64,000 nt of DNA from NCBI GenBank assembly GCA_934216615.1, contig CAKQCB010000005.1, positions 1 to 64,000 on the forward strand, in the 5' to 3' direction. The notes under the pieces were generated by a model, which was not told the origin of the DNA, ran no database searches, and was given only the letters and a program-made list of their open reading frames with translations. The position numbers were made by a program, and so were the translations under genes. The stretch comes from an uncultured Anaerolineae bacterium. Its GTDB lineage: Bacteria > Chloroflexota > Anaerolineae > Aggregatilineales > Phototrophicaceae. Below, piece by piece: positions 36,139 to 44,998 of the stretch. Within the stretch, counting starts at the first letter, position 1. Every line of letters begins with the position of its first letter.

Positions 36139-37281
36139 ATGTCTGAAATGTTGCGATATTTCCAATCCCAACGTGATGCAGCGGTAGAATTACTCACCAC
36201 ATTGATCCATTTTGAAACGCCAACCCTTGACAAAGCCGCTGTCGATACAATGGGAAACTTCATGGAACAGAAGTTTATCGAACTGGGAGGCACGACCACC
36301 CGCATCCCATTAACCCAATCGGGCGATGCTATTCTTGCCAAATGGAATGCAGACGCCCCGGGCAAGCCAATCATGTTCCTGATTCATATCGACACGGTTT
36401 GGCCTGTCGGTACTCTCGCCGAACGCCCTGTCACCATCGACGCGGACGGCCGTTTGTTTGGCCCGGGCGCAATCGACATGAAGGGGGGCATCACGCTCGT
36501 CTTAGAAACCATTCGCGGTTTGAACGAAACAGGCACGATGCCGAACCGTCCCATCTGGGTATTGATGACCACCGACGAAGAAACCGGCAGTCCCGAATGC
36601 AAACCGCACATCATCGAAATTGCCAAGCAAACGGGTTTGGTCTTGGTGATGGAACCCGCGACGATTGATGAAGCCCTGAAGACCCAACGTAAAGGCGTGG
36701 CTACGTTCCGTATCGACATCGAAGGACTGCCTTCGCACGCAGGTAACGCCCCCGAAAAAGGCATCAATTCGATCATCGAGTTTGCTCAGCAAGCCCTGCA
36801 GATCAACAGCTTCAATGACCTCAAGCGTGGGGTCTCGGTGTCTGTCACGGTGGTGAACGGCGGAAGTGCCACTAACGTGATCCCTGCACACACTACCGGA
36901 TTTGTCGATACACGGACGATCACCATCCAAGACTTCGATGAAATTCGCGAGAAAATGATGAGCTTGGAACCGTTCATGCCCGGTGCCAAACTCACCGTGA
37001 CACAAACCAACGGTCACACCCCGATGGAACGCAACGAACAAATGATCAGCGACTATCGCAAAGTGCAACAAGTCGGCGCAAAATATGGCGTGCCTGTGTA
37101 CGAAGATAGCAGTGGGGGTGGTTCGGACGGCAATACCGTGTCTGCTTTGGGTATCCCCGTATTAGATGGTCTTGGCCCACAAGGTGATGGTCTGCATGCA
37201 CTTCATGAACATGTGGTCATCAACAGCTTAGCGCGACGTGCTACCCTGCTCGCAGGTATCCTCATCGAGTGGGAATTCTAA
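36139..37281 (+). CDS. M20-family metallopeptidase (carboxypeptidase G2/ArgE-like)
   Basis: 380 residues. Metal-site motifs in order are LIHIDTVWP (His ~85), GPGAIDMKGG (bridging Asp ~115), TTDEETGSPE (catalytic Glu pair ~150), and ALHEHVV at the C-terminus. Between them lies the dimerisation domain (RIDIEGLPSHAGNAPEKG). It removes an acyl or amino group from a small peptide or amide. The substrate is unknown. ATG 36139 with GAGG 6 bases upstream is far better than a start inside the upstream gene. Confidence 0.9.
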   Translation: MSEMLRYFQSQRDAAVELLTTLIHFETPTLDKAAVDTMGNFMEQKFIELGGTTTRIPLTQSGDAILAKWNADAPGKPIMFLIHIDTVWPVGTLAERPVTIDADGRLFGPGAIDMKGGITLVLETIRGLNETGTMPNRPIWVLMTTDEETGSPECKPHIIEIAKQTGLVLVMEPATIDEALKTQRKGVATFRIDIEGLPSHAGNAPEKGINSIIEFAQQALQINSFNDLKRGVSVSVTVVNGGSATNVIPAHTTGFVDTRTITIQDFDEIREKMMSLEPFMPGAKLTVTQTNGHTPMERNEQMISDYRKVQQVGAKYGVPVYEDSSGGGSDGNTVSALGIPVLDGLGPQGDGLHALHEHVVINSLARRATLLAGILIEWEF

Positions 37282-37309
37282 AGTTTAATACTCTTCAATT
37301 TGAGCAATC

Positions 37310-37338
37310 AAAGCCGTGACTGAGGTCACGGCTTTTTT
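37310..37338 (+). terminator. Terminator of the M20 peptidase gene
   Basis: Perfect 11-bp stem AAAGCCGTGAC/GTCACGGCTTT with a four-base loop TGAG, continuing into six T. Starts 29 bases after the stop. Confidence 0.95.
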
Positions 37339-37559
37339 GTTTCTTCATAAGATTATTTTCTATATAAAATTCACAAGTTATATATAAAGTTCATAATAAT
37401 TGACTAAAAAATTAATTAAAGATTAAATTAACGTATATTATTTTATTTACAAATTCATTCCTACCTAAAAATTTAACAATTAATTGTGTTTAGTGCCCAT
37501 AAAATGGAAATTGTCTCATTGAACTCACGTATTATCTTAATTATTTATAAGGGTCCTAT

Positions 37560-38591
37560 ATGAATCCAAGAACGTTTTTTAATAAGTTCATTTCTTTAAT
37601 CACTATGTTATTCATCTGTATTTCTTTGCCATCGGTCACAGTTCAAGCACAATCAGCCCTCAACCCCAATTTGACGCCTAATTACGGCTCAACAAGTTTA
37701 AGAGCGGGGTTTTTACCTGACCCGTATCGTCTTTCAATGACCAGCGGCGGGAGCGTGAGAATAAGCAATTCGTTGACTGGCTCACAATGTCGTGGTTATG
37801 CGTCCTCTGCACCAGATTTTCGAATCCAACTTTCGGGATCATCTTCTTACATTCGGTTTTTCTTTGTCGGGGGTGGTGATACCACCATGGTGGTACTAGA
37901 TGCCAATAATAATTGGTATTGTGGGGATGATTCTTCAGGCACACTCCACCCTACCATCAGCTTGTCCTACCCTTCAAATGGGACTTATGATATTTGGGTT
38001 GGAAGCTATAGCAGTGGGCAATATATTAACGGCACCCTCTATATCACAGAACTTTCTAGCAACAATCCTTCTTTATATACTTCGGGGTCGGGTTCGTCTT
38101 ATTCCCCCCCAACATCAACCCCAAATTACAACAGCTTTAACGGGAACAGCAGTAGTACAGGGCTTCGTGCAGATTTAGCTCCAAATTATGAAACCATTTA
38201 TCTCAGTGGTGGGTTTTGGCCCGACCCGCGCAGTTTTAGCATGGTCGGCGGTGGTTCAACCAGTATTCGGAATTTTCTCGAAGGGAATGAGTGTCGCGGA
38301 TATGCCACCCGTGCCCCCGATTACCGCATTCAATGGACACGAAATTCAAGTTCGCGCCTCAGAATATTCTTTGTAGCCAGTCAGGGCGATCCAACCTTAG
38401 TTGTGAATGATGGCTCAGGGAATTGGTACTGTGATGATGATTCCTATGGAACGCTAGACCCCACGATTGAGTTTTCTAATCCAGCAACCGGTGCGATTGA
38501 GATTTGGGTCGGTTCCTATACGAGCGGGGGATATATGTCAGGGCGACTCTATATCACAGAATTAAGTTCTTACGACCCTTCAGATTACTAA
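37560..38591 (+). CDS. Secreted protein with two tandem ~130-residue beta-domains
   Basis: 343 residues. After a signal peptide (1-31) come two copies of one domain, about 35-170 and 205-343. Each copy begins N-x-x-P-N-Y-(G/E)-x-x-x-L, has a 'GGSxxIxNxL...CRGYA..APDxRIQ' core, then 'WYCxDDSxGTLxPTI' and ends 'IWVGSYxSGxYxxGxLYITELSS'. A Ser/Thr/Pro linker separates them. The domain resembles one often seen in secreted proteins and sometimes mislabelled as protease, but there is no catalytic triad. Two Cys per repeat suggest a disulfide. The gene stands in very AT-rich DNA. Confidence 0.7.
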   Translation: MNPRTFFNKFISLITMLFICISLPSVTVQAQSALNPNLTPNYGSTSLRAGFLPDPYRLSMTSGGSVRISNSLTGSQCRGYASSAPDFRIQLSGSSSYIRFFFVGGGDTTMVVLDANNNWYCGDDSSGTLHPTISLSYPSNGTYDIWVGSYSSGQYINGTLYITELSSNNPSLYTSGSGSSYSPPTSTPNYNSFNGNSSSTGLRADLAPNYETIYLSGGFWPDPRSFSMVGGGSTSIRNFLEGNECRGYATRAPDYRIQWTRNSSSRLRIFFVASQGDPTLVVNDGSGNWYCDDDSYGTLDPTIEFSNPATGAIEIWVGSYTSGGYMSGRLYITELSSYDPSDY

Positions 38592-38675
38592 CCAGTCAAA
38601 ATGCTGATTTGTAACTCTATGTAAGGCGCATTTATTTCAGTATTTATCTTATTAACCACTTTGGGGAAGCTTAAA

Positions 38676-39572
38676 ATGCAAGATGTCGTTAGCGAAATAA
38701 AAATTGCGTTAGATGAACTTGATGTAGAAAAGGCGCGTCAACTTATTCGAGATAGTTTAAGGTCAAACCCAACTGCCCAAATTTATGTTCTGGCTTCTAA
38801 AGTTGCGCTGGATGACACGCAAAAAGAGAATTTCTTACGTAAAGCAGTGGAGTTAGACCCTTTTGACGTTGATGCCAACAACGCCCTTAAACAGTTTCTG
38901 AATAAAACGTCGGGCAACGGGGCGCAAGCAGCGTCTCCTGCGGCCGTTCAACCTGAACCCAAACCGATTGCCAGTACACCAACCTATACAGCACAAAGTA
39001 GTGCAATCTACCCAGAACCTCAAAAAGTCTATAAACCTTTATACACCCCCACTGAGGAAGATCGAGCACAACCTGTCTATGGTGCGCAAATCAAGATTGG
39101 TTCCAGCACTTACCAACTTGCAGACTTTGGTACACGGTTGATTGCGTTTATTATCGATCAAATTGTGATTGGGATTTTAGGGGGCATCGTAGGCTTCATT
39201 TACGGCAGTATTCGCCCCATGCCGATGTCCAGAGATTACTACTATTACAGTAGCTATATCAATGATTATCAAAGTTGGTTTGGAATTGTAAGCATCATCT
39301 CCATCATCTTGGTGTTGGTGTATTACATCTATTACTTTACGAAGAAAGACGGCCAAACGCCGGGTAAAAGCGCTATGGGCATCCGTGTGATGAAAACCTA
39401 TGGAAATGATTTAGGCGTATGGGATGCCATCTGGCGTAATATCATTGGTTACGCGATTAGCAGCTTAGTGATTTTGTTAGGGTTCATTTGGAGTTTATTT
39501 GATGATAAACGCCAAACTTGGCACGATAAAATGGCAAGTACCGTGGTCGTGAAGAAAGACCCCGTTCGCTAA
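38676..39572 (+). CDS. RDD-family membrane protein with short N-terminal TPR-like region
   Basis: 298 residues. The first ~75 residues are helical (ALDELDVEKARQLIRDSLRSNP...), TPR-like. A Pro/Ala/Gln linker follows, then an RDD domain beginning LADFGTRLIAFIIDQIVIGILGG (Arg and Asp-Asp in the first helices), with two more helices (~195-215, ~255-275). RDD proteins are membrane proteins of uncertain transport role. ATG 38676 with GGGGAAG 6 bases upstream. It ends in a bidirectional terminator. Confidence 0.85.
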   Translation: MQDVVSEIKIALDELDVEKARQLIRDSLRSNPTAQIYVLASKVALDDTQKENFLRKAVELDPFDVDANNALKQFLNKTSGNGAQAASPAAVQPEPKPIASTPTYTAQSSAIYPEPQKVYKPLYTPTEEDRAQPVYGAQIKIGSSTYQLADFGTRLIAFIIDQIVIGILGGIVGFIYGSIRPMPMSRDYYYYSSYINDYQSWFGIVSIISIILVLVYYIYYFTKKDGQTPGKSAMGIRVMKTYGNDLGVWDAIWRNIIGYAISSLVILLGFIWSLFDDKRQTWHDKMASTVVVKKDPVR

Positions 39573-39595
39573 ACTCTTTCAGAAAACCTCTCCAT

Positions 39596-39635
39596 AAAAA
39601 GGATGCTGATTTTTAACGCAATCAGCATCCTTTTT
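39596..39635. terminator. Bidirectional terminator between RDD gene and copB
   Basis: Stem GGATGCTGAT/ATCAGCATCC (39601-39610 and 39621-39630) flanked by AAAAA and TTTTT, so either strand can end here. It lies 23 bases after the plus-strand stop and just before the copB stop. Confidence 0.9.
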
Positions 39636-39640
39636 GTTGT

Positions 39641-41902
39641 TTAATCCAAGTTGACCCTGCGGAGCAACTGCGCATTAAATGCGACGATCACCGTACTGAG
39701 GGACATCAAAATCGCGCCAACGGCGGGGTCTAAAATGATGCCCCACGGCGCGAGAACGCCCATCGCTAAAGGGATCGCAATCACGTTATAGCCGACAGCC
39801 CACACCAAATTTTCGATCATCTTACGGTAGGTCGCACGGCTTAAGCGGATGATCTTCACCACGTCGAGCGGGTTGGAACGCACTAAAATGATACCCGCGC
39901 TTTCTATCGCGACGTCCGTCCCTGCCCCAATCGCAATCCCAACATCAGCGGTGACGAGCGCGGGCGCGTCGTTGACCCCATCCCCCACCATCGCTACTTG
40001 GTCGCCGTTCTGCTGAAGTTCGCGCACTTTGTCCGCTTTGTGTTCGGGAAGCACTTCTGCGAAGTAAGTATCAATTTGAAGTGTATTCGCCACCGCCGAA
40101 GCCACCGCTTCGCTATCCCCCGTGAGCATCGCCACTTTGACGTTCAACTCGTGTAACGCCTCGACAGCGTCATGACTTTCATCGCGAATGACATCCGCAA
40201 TCGCAAATACAGCCAACACCTGTTGTTCATCGGCTAAATAGATGACTGACTGCCCTTGTTGTTCTGCGGTTTGTTTGATACCAGCGAACGCCTCTGGAAT
40301 TTGTAATTGGCGCTGTTGCAATAAGCGTGGCCCGCCGACAAAGTAGGATTTCCCATCTACTTGAGCAGTGACTCCACGCCCCGCAAGGCTAGAGAAATGG
40401 CTAACCACCGCAGGCTCAATTGATTTTGATTTGGCATATTCACGAAGGGCGGTAGCAATCATATGCTCACTGTCGCCCTCAACACCCGCGGCGATGCGCA
40501 CCGCATCTTCATGCGTCAGATGAGAGAGGGTGGCAACATTGACAACACCCTGCTCGCCACGCGTGAGCGTCCCCGTTTTATCAAAGATGACGATGTTCAG
40601 GTCTTTCGCTTTTTCCAGCGCGATGCGCTGACGCACCAGTAATCCGTTTTTGGCGCTCAACGTGGTCGAGATGGCGATCACAAGGGGGACAGCTAACCCT
40701 AAAGCATGGGGACAAGCCACCACCAAAACCCCAACGGTATAACGTACCGCTTCAAATAAACTGCCTGTACTCACCAACCACACCACAAAGGTGATGCCCC
40801 CTGCCACCAGCGCAATAATCGTCAAGTAAAACGCGGCGCGTTGAGCGAGCGTCTGCGCTTGTGATTGGCTTTTCTGCGCGTCTTCAACCAAGCGCATAAT
40901 CCCCGCCAGCGCGGTTTCATCCCCAATGCGCTGAATCTCTACGCGCAGGGAACCAGAACCGTTCACCGTTCCGGCGATGACCGTTTCACCGCTGGTCTTG
41001 TGAATCGGCCGACTTTCCCCCGTAATCATCGACTCATTCACATGGCTTTCACCCTCGTGAACAACCCCATCTACAGGGATGCTTGCGCCGGGTCGAATCA
41101 ACACTCTATCGCCTACCGCAAGTTGATTCACCGACACGGTTTCAGTCTCGCCCGAAGGTAGCATACGTTCCGCTGTGTCCGGCAAGAGCTTCGCCAGTTC
41201 GTTGAGCGCCCCTTGCGCTTGGCCGACACTGCGCAGTTCGATCCAATGCCCCAAAAGCATAATTGAGATGAGCGTCGCGAGTTCCCAGAAGAAATCCATC
41301 GGCCTTGCATTGGGATCGGTCACAGTGGGCGGGAACAGGAAAATCCCCAAACTGTACAAATACGCGGTGGTGATGGCGACAGAAATCAGGGTCATCATCC
41401 CCGGCTGACGTATAGCCAATTCCTGTCGCGCCATGCTCAAAAACGGCAGTCCGCCGTAGAAAAAGATGATCGTCCCTAAGATGGGCGCCACCCACTGACT
41501 GCCCGCAAAGTCGATCTGATAACCAAACCACTGCTGGATCATCGGCGAGAAAATGAGCACGATAATCGTCATCGGCAAGGTGATAAAAAAGCGATCCCGC
41601 ATCATGGTGAGATGGCCCTCGTGCATCACGCCATGTCCCGCATGGTGATCATGTCCTGAGTGCGACCCCGCATGTGAATGATGAGCGTGCGCGCTATCAG
41701 TTTTTACGGGATGTGTATGCTGTGTGGCAGTGTGATCATGCGCTGTGTGCGTCGAATGAGTGTGATGAGCATGGGTCGTTTCCGCTTCGCCGTGGTGTGA
41801 ATGCGGGCCAGCGGTGTGTTCCGTTTCTGGAACAGGGTGATCAGAGGAAGCGTCTTCAGGGGTGTGGTCGTGGTGATGTTCATGTCCATCATGAGAGTGC
41901 AT
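39641..41902 (-). CDS. copB: CopB-type copper/silver P1B-3 ATPase with His-rich N-terminus
   Basis: 753 residues. The N-terminal ~95 residues are extremely His-rich (HSHDGHEHHHDH and many later HxH), replacing the CxxC metal domains of CopA. Motifs are TGES, the CPH membrane site (CPHALG, ~395), DKTGT (~440) and GDGVNDAPA (~640). CPH plus a His-rich tail define the CopB/P1B-3 branch (Cu(II), Cu(I), Ag(I) efflux), in contrast with the CPC-type CopA at 7256. ATG 41902 with GGAGG 7 bases upstream. No regulator gene lies beside it. The long metalloprotein neighbour at 41999 is on the same strand. Confidence 0.95.
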   Translation of the reverse strand: MHSHDGHEHHHDHTPEDASSDHPVPETEHTAGPHSHHGEAETTHAHHTHSTHTAHDHTATQHTHPVKTDSAHAHHSHAGSHSGHDHHAGHGVMHEGHLTMMRDRFFITLPMTIIVLIFSPMIQQWFGYQIDFAGSQWVAPILGTIIFFYGGLPFLSMARQELAIRQPGMMTLISVAITTAYLYSLGIFLFPPTVTDPNARPMDFFWELATLISIMLLGHWIELRSVGQAQGALNELAKLLPDTAERMLPSGETETVSVNQLAVGDRVLIRPGASIPVDGVVHEGESHVNESMITGESRPIHKTSGETVIAGTVNGSGSLRVEIQRIGDETALAGIMRLVEDAQKSQSQAQTLAQRAAFYLTIIALVAGGITFVVWLVSTGSLFEAVRYTVGVLVVACPHALGLAVPLVIAISTTLSAKNGLLVRQRIALEKAKDLNIVIFDKTGTLTRGEQGVVNVATLSHLTHEDAVRIAAGVEGDSEHMIATALREYAKSKSIEPAVVSHFSSLAGRGVTAQVDGKSYFVGGPRLLQQRQLQIPEAFAGIKQTAEQQGQSVIYLADEQQVLAVFAIADVIRDESHDAVEALHELNVKVAMLTGDSEAVASAVANTLQIDTYFAEVLPEHKADKVRELQQNGDQVAMVGDGVNDAPALVTADVGIAIGAGTDVAIESAGIILVRSNPLDVVKIIRLSRATYRKMIENLVWAVGYNVIAIPLAMGVLAPWGIILDPAVGAILMSLSTVIVAFNAQLLRRVNLD

Positions 41903-41998
41903 GGGATAGCCTCCGTATACAAACGTGCTTGACCAAATGGATGCCGACGAAACTTAAAAATCGACAACGTTTGCCTCTAAATCTTCACAGCGATGCGT

Positions 41999-43288
41999 TT
42001 ACGGAACTAAGCGTAACAATTCTTCACGCGTGGTGATGCCCCGTAGTTGCTCAATCCATGTGTATAAAGAATCGCTATTTGCTAACAACATCTCGAGCGC
42101 GGAGCCAATCGGGTCGGTTCCGCCCACCCCACTAACCACCCCACTTTGATACCCACCGTAAAAAGCAAAATAGGCTTGGTTCAATTTGCGGATGAGGAAG
42201 CCGTTTTCAACGAACAACTGGCGACGCGCCTCCATATAGGCTTCTGCTTCTTCGACTTCTCCCGCGGTCAGCATCGCATCTACTGTAACGCGAGTTTCAT
42301 TCATTTCGCGACCAAAATCAAATACTTCAGGGTCTTGCGTGGGCGTCGGCATGGGGGGCGCGTTGGCATCCGTCGTGGGTGTTGGCATCGGTTCAGGAGG
42401 CAGCAAGTCTGGATAGTAGCGAATCATGACTAAACGCCCGACAGCCCGCCCGAAGATACTGGCGGTTGTCTCATTGATGATGCGCGTTTCGCTATCAAAG
42501 TCGTAATTCAGCCCTAGCGGATACATAAACAGATAGTGATGTACCCACTCATGCGCAAATGTTTCTAGCGCATATTGAATCGACGTCGTTTCAATAATCA
42601 TCGCGGGGTAGAGCGCAATGCCCCCCAACGGCGCAATCAAGGAGGAGACGTCCAGCGCTTCATCAATTTGTTCTTCCAGCGCGATCTGGTCATCAACGGG
42701 CATGGGGTACAAATTCAGCGACATTTCAAATTGGATGCTTTCACGCGGTGAGATGATCAGCACGTTCGGCATTTCGCTGAAGCGCATCGAGATCGGCGGG
42801 ATGAGCTGACCTGCCGTTTGAAAGCCCAGATCAACCAATACCGACGCGACTTGCCCCTCTAAAATTGCTTCGGCTAACGTCTGCCGTGATCGTAAATCCA
42901 TCCGCAGGGCATCACGCTCGGCGCGTAATGAAGCTGTCACATGCGCGGCATCCTCTATCGTGGCATCGGCATACATCAGCGTAATTTGGTTTTCCAACGC
43001 TTGCGCTTGGGAAAGGTCAGCCATGTACGTACGGACATACTGCGAACGTTCAGCTTCGCTCATGAACGGCTGTACGCCTGTGAGGGTTTGTCCTAGTTTG
43101 GCAAGGATGGCGTTCGCTTCCCATGTGATGTAATCAAATAGATGATTTCGCGTCAGGAGAGTCGCACGGCTCCACTCACTGCCCAAAGGAATCGTCGAAT
43201 ACTGAAGCAAAAAGAACAGCGTGAACAGGCCGATCAACCGCGCTATCCATAACAAGATGCCGTGTAAAATTCGGTAAATCAAAGGCAT
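41999..43288 (-). CDS. Membrane-anchored HEXXH metalloprotease-like protein
   Basis: 429 residues. One N-terminal transmembrane helix (ILLWIARLIGLFTLFFLLQY) anchors an external domain. HEWVH at 246-250 is a zinc-binding HEXXH, and NETTA (Glu273) about 23 residues later could be the third ligand, as in gluzincins. A Pro/Thr-rich segment near 310-330 (PEPMPTPTT) looks like a linker. The overall family is not recognised. It may be a maturation or regulated protease at the surface. It precedes copB by 96 bases but probably is a separate unit. Confidence 0.7.
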   Translation of the reverse strand: MPLIYRILHGILLWIARLIGLFTLFFLLQYSTIPLGSEWSRATLLTRNHLFDYITWEANAILAKLGQTLTGVQPFMSEAERSQYVRTYMADLSQAQALENQITLMYADATIEDAAHVTASLRAERDALRMDLRSRQTLAEAILEGQVASVLVDLGFQTAGQLIPPISMRFSEMPNVLIISPRESIQFEMSLNLYPMPVDDQIALEEQIDEALDVSSLIAPLGGIALYPAMIIETTSIQYALETFAHEWVHHYLFMYPLGLNYDFDSETRIINETTASIFGRAVGRLVMIRYYPDLLPPEPMPTPTTDANAPPMPTPTQDPEVFDFGREMNETRVTVDAMLTAGEVEEAEAYMEARRQLFVENGFLIRKLNQAYFAFYGGYQSGVVSGVGGTDPIGSALEMLLANSDSLYTWIEQLRGITTREELLRLVP

Positions 43289-43454
43289 GAACCTACATCA
43301 TCAACAACAGACATGCGCAGAATAGGGGAAAAGAGAGCCGTTGTCAAAAGGGAAAAACTTGAATTAAAGGGTTAAATTTCCTTTTGCATTAGATATAAAA
43401 CTCTACATATAATATTTTTGAATTTATTACATCCTCTTATTGAAGGTAGATGCA

Positions 43455-44948
43455 GTGCAACCTAATGAAATAAATGAACCCATGGAAGATTCTACCGTGA
43501 AACCCAATGAACCAAGTGGGCAAGAGAATACGTCACTCATTCAACCAACCTTATTACCCCATAATACTCAACAAAAAAAGCACTGGGGGCAACATTTATG
43601 GTTCATTTTTATCGCACTAGGAGGAATAGGGACGATCATTGGCTTCATTCAAATATTTGCAAACAATGACATCGGAAGAATTTTTGATAATCTCCAAAAT
43701 AGTTTTGGCAACTCAAGCAATTTACTCACTGCAACCCCATTAGAGGGTGCTATTGCTGCTGAAAATGAAGCTCTCGTCTTAGTTGCCGAATTTACACAGA
43801 GTGGTGGAACATCCTTAGACCCAACAAGTCGGTTAAGCGACATACTAGATACATTCAGTTCGCGATTCCCTACTATTAGAACTATCAGAATAAGACATCC
43901 TATCAGAAGTAGCCAAGAAGCCCAACAGGTTTTGGATCAATATAACGCTACGCTATTAGTTTACGGCGCAATTGATATAAATGGAGTGACTTCAAGATAT
44001 ATTTTTAATTCGACCCGAAATCAAAACAATATAACTATCCCATCGCCTATTATCACCGCATCAAATGATGTAAGAAACTTTGGTGAATACATTTTTGAAG
44101 GCATGGATATTCATTACATCATTGGATTATTAATTGGACAGGTCGCATATAACAATGCCGATTTTTCAGATGCGCAAGTAGCATTGACCTATGCAATTAA
44201 CACGGCTGATTTAAATCGTAACGATGAGTTAGAGGTTCAACTCGCTTACAAACTTCGCGGAGATGTATATCAAGGCCTAGAGAATTATCCTTCAGCTATA
44301 GATGATTACACTCAAGCCATTGAATTTAATCCACAGTATGCGTCTGCTTATTGGCAACGCGCTCTCACATATGGAGCGCAGGGAAATTATCAGGAAGCAC
44401 TTGCTGATTTTGACTCGTCAATAAATTTAAACCCTGATTATAGAAGCCAATTACCATCGGATTCAGGCTATAGCGGAGCCTATTACACTAGAGGAAATAT
44501 TTATCGAAATGATGGAAACTATGAATTAGCCATAGTGGATTACACCCAAGCACTTGAACTCAATTTTGAACCCCTAGAATGGATATATTATTGGCGTGGA
44601 GTCAGTTATGCTGGATTAGGACAGAATACACTTGCGCTAAATGATTACACAGAAGCAATAAATATAAATCCTAGTTATTTTCATGCTTACTATAGTCGAG
44701 GGAATTTATATCGACGTGCCAATGATTTCGAGTCCGCCATCACTGATTACACAACCGCTATTACCCTCAATTATGATCCTCTCGAATGGATTTACTTTTG
44801 GCGTGGAGTCAGTTATCGCCAACTTGAAAATGACGACTTAGCGCTTGAAGATTTTGATCAAGCCATTGAACTCAATCCTAATTACTCAGAAGCTATTACT
44901 GCGCGTGATGAACTTCTAGCGCTCATAGAAGGGAAAAATAGCGATTAA
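43455..44948 (+). CDS. Membrane-anchored TPR protein
   Basis: 497 residues. A Glu/Pro-rich cytoplasmic N-terminus (about 55 residues) is followed by one transmembrane helix (FIFIALGGIGTIIGFIQIF) and an unrecognised alpha/beta segment (VLVAEFTQSGGTS ... TIRIRHP), then TPRs from ~260 on (SAIDDYTQAIEFNPQYASAYWQRAL and four related units with 'DYTQAIELN-p-' spacing). GTG 43455 is chosen since AAGG lies 8 bases upstream. An in-frame ATG is at 43482. It stands alone and ends in a strong terminator. Partner unknown. Confidence 0.75.
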   Translation: MQPNEINEPMEDSTVKPNEPSGQENTSLIQPTLLPHNTQQKKHWGQHLWFIFIALGGIGTIIGFIQIFANNDIGRIFDNLQNSFGNSSNLLTATPLEGAIAAENEALVLVAEFTQSGGTSLDPTSRLSDILDTFSSRFPTIRTIRIRHPIRSSQEAQQVLDQYNATLLVYGAIDINGVTSRYIFNSTRNQNNITIPSPIITASNDVRNFGEYIFEGMDIHYIIGLLIGQVAYNNADFSDAQVALTYAINTADLNRNDELEVQLAYKLRGDVYQGLENYPSAIDDYTQAIEFNPQYASAYWQRALTYGAQGNYQEALADFDSSINLNPDYRSQLPSDSGYSGAYYTRGNIYRNDGNYELAIVDYTQALELNFEPLEWIYYWRGVSYAGLGQNTLALNDYTEAININPSYFHAYYSRGNLYRRANDFESAITDYTTAITLNYDPLEWIYFWRGVSYRQLENDDLALEDFDQAIELNPNYSEAITARDELLALIEGKNSD

Positions 44949-44950
44949 AC

Positions 44951-44990
44951 AACGCAGGGACACAGCGCAAATTGTGTCCCTGCGTTTTCT
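44951..44990. terminator. Bidirectional terminator between TPR gene and pheT
   Basis: Perfect 14-bp stem AACGCAGGGACACA/TGTGTCCCTGCGTT with loop GCGCAAAT, followed by TTTTC. It lies just after the plus-strand stop and a few bases from the pheT stop. Confidence 0.9.
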
Positions 44991-44998
44991 CATGAGGA

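Noticed and set aside
36502..37071. Long minus-strand frame (189 codons) inside the M20 peptidase gene
   Set aside because: Antisense shadow; the M20 motifs lie on the plus strand.
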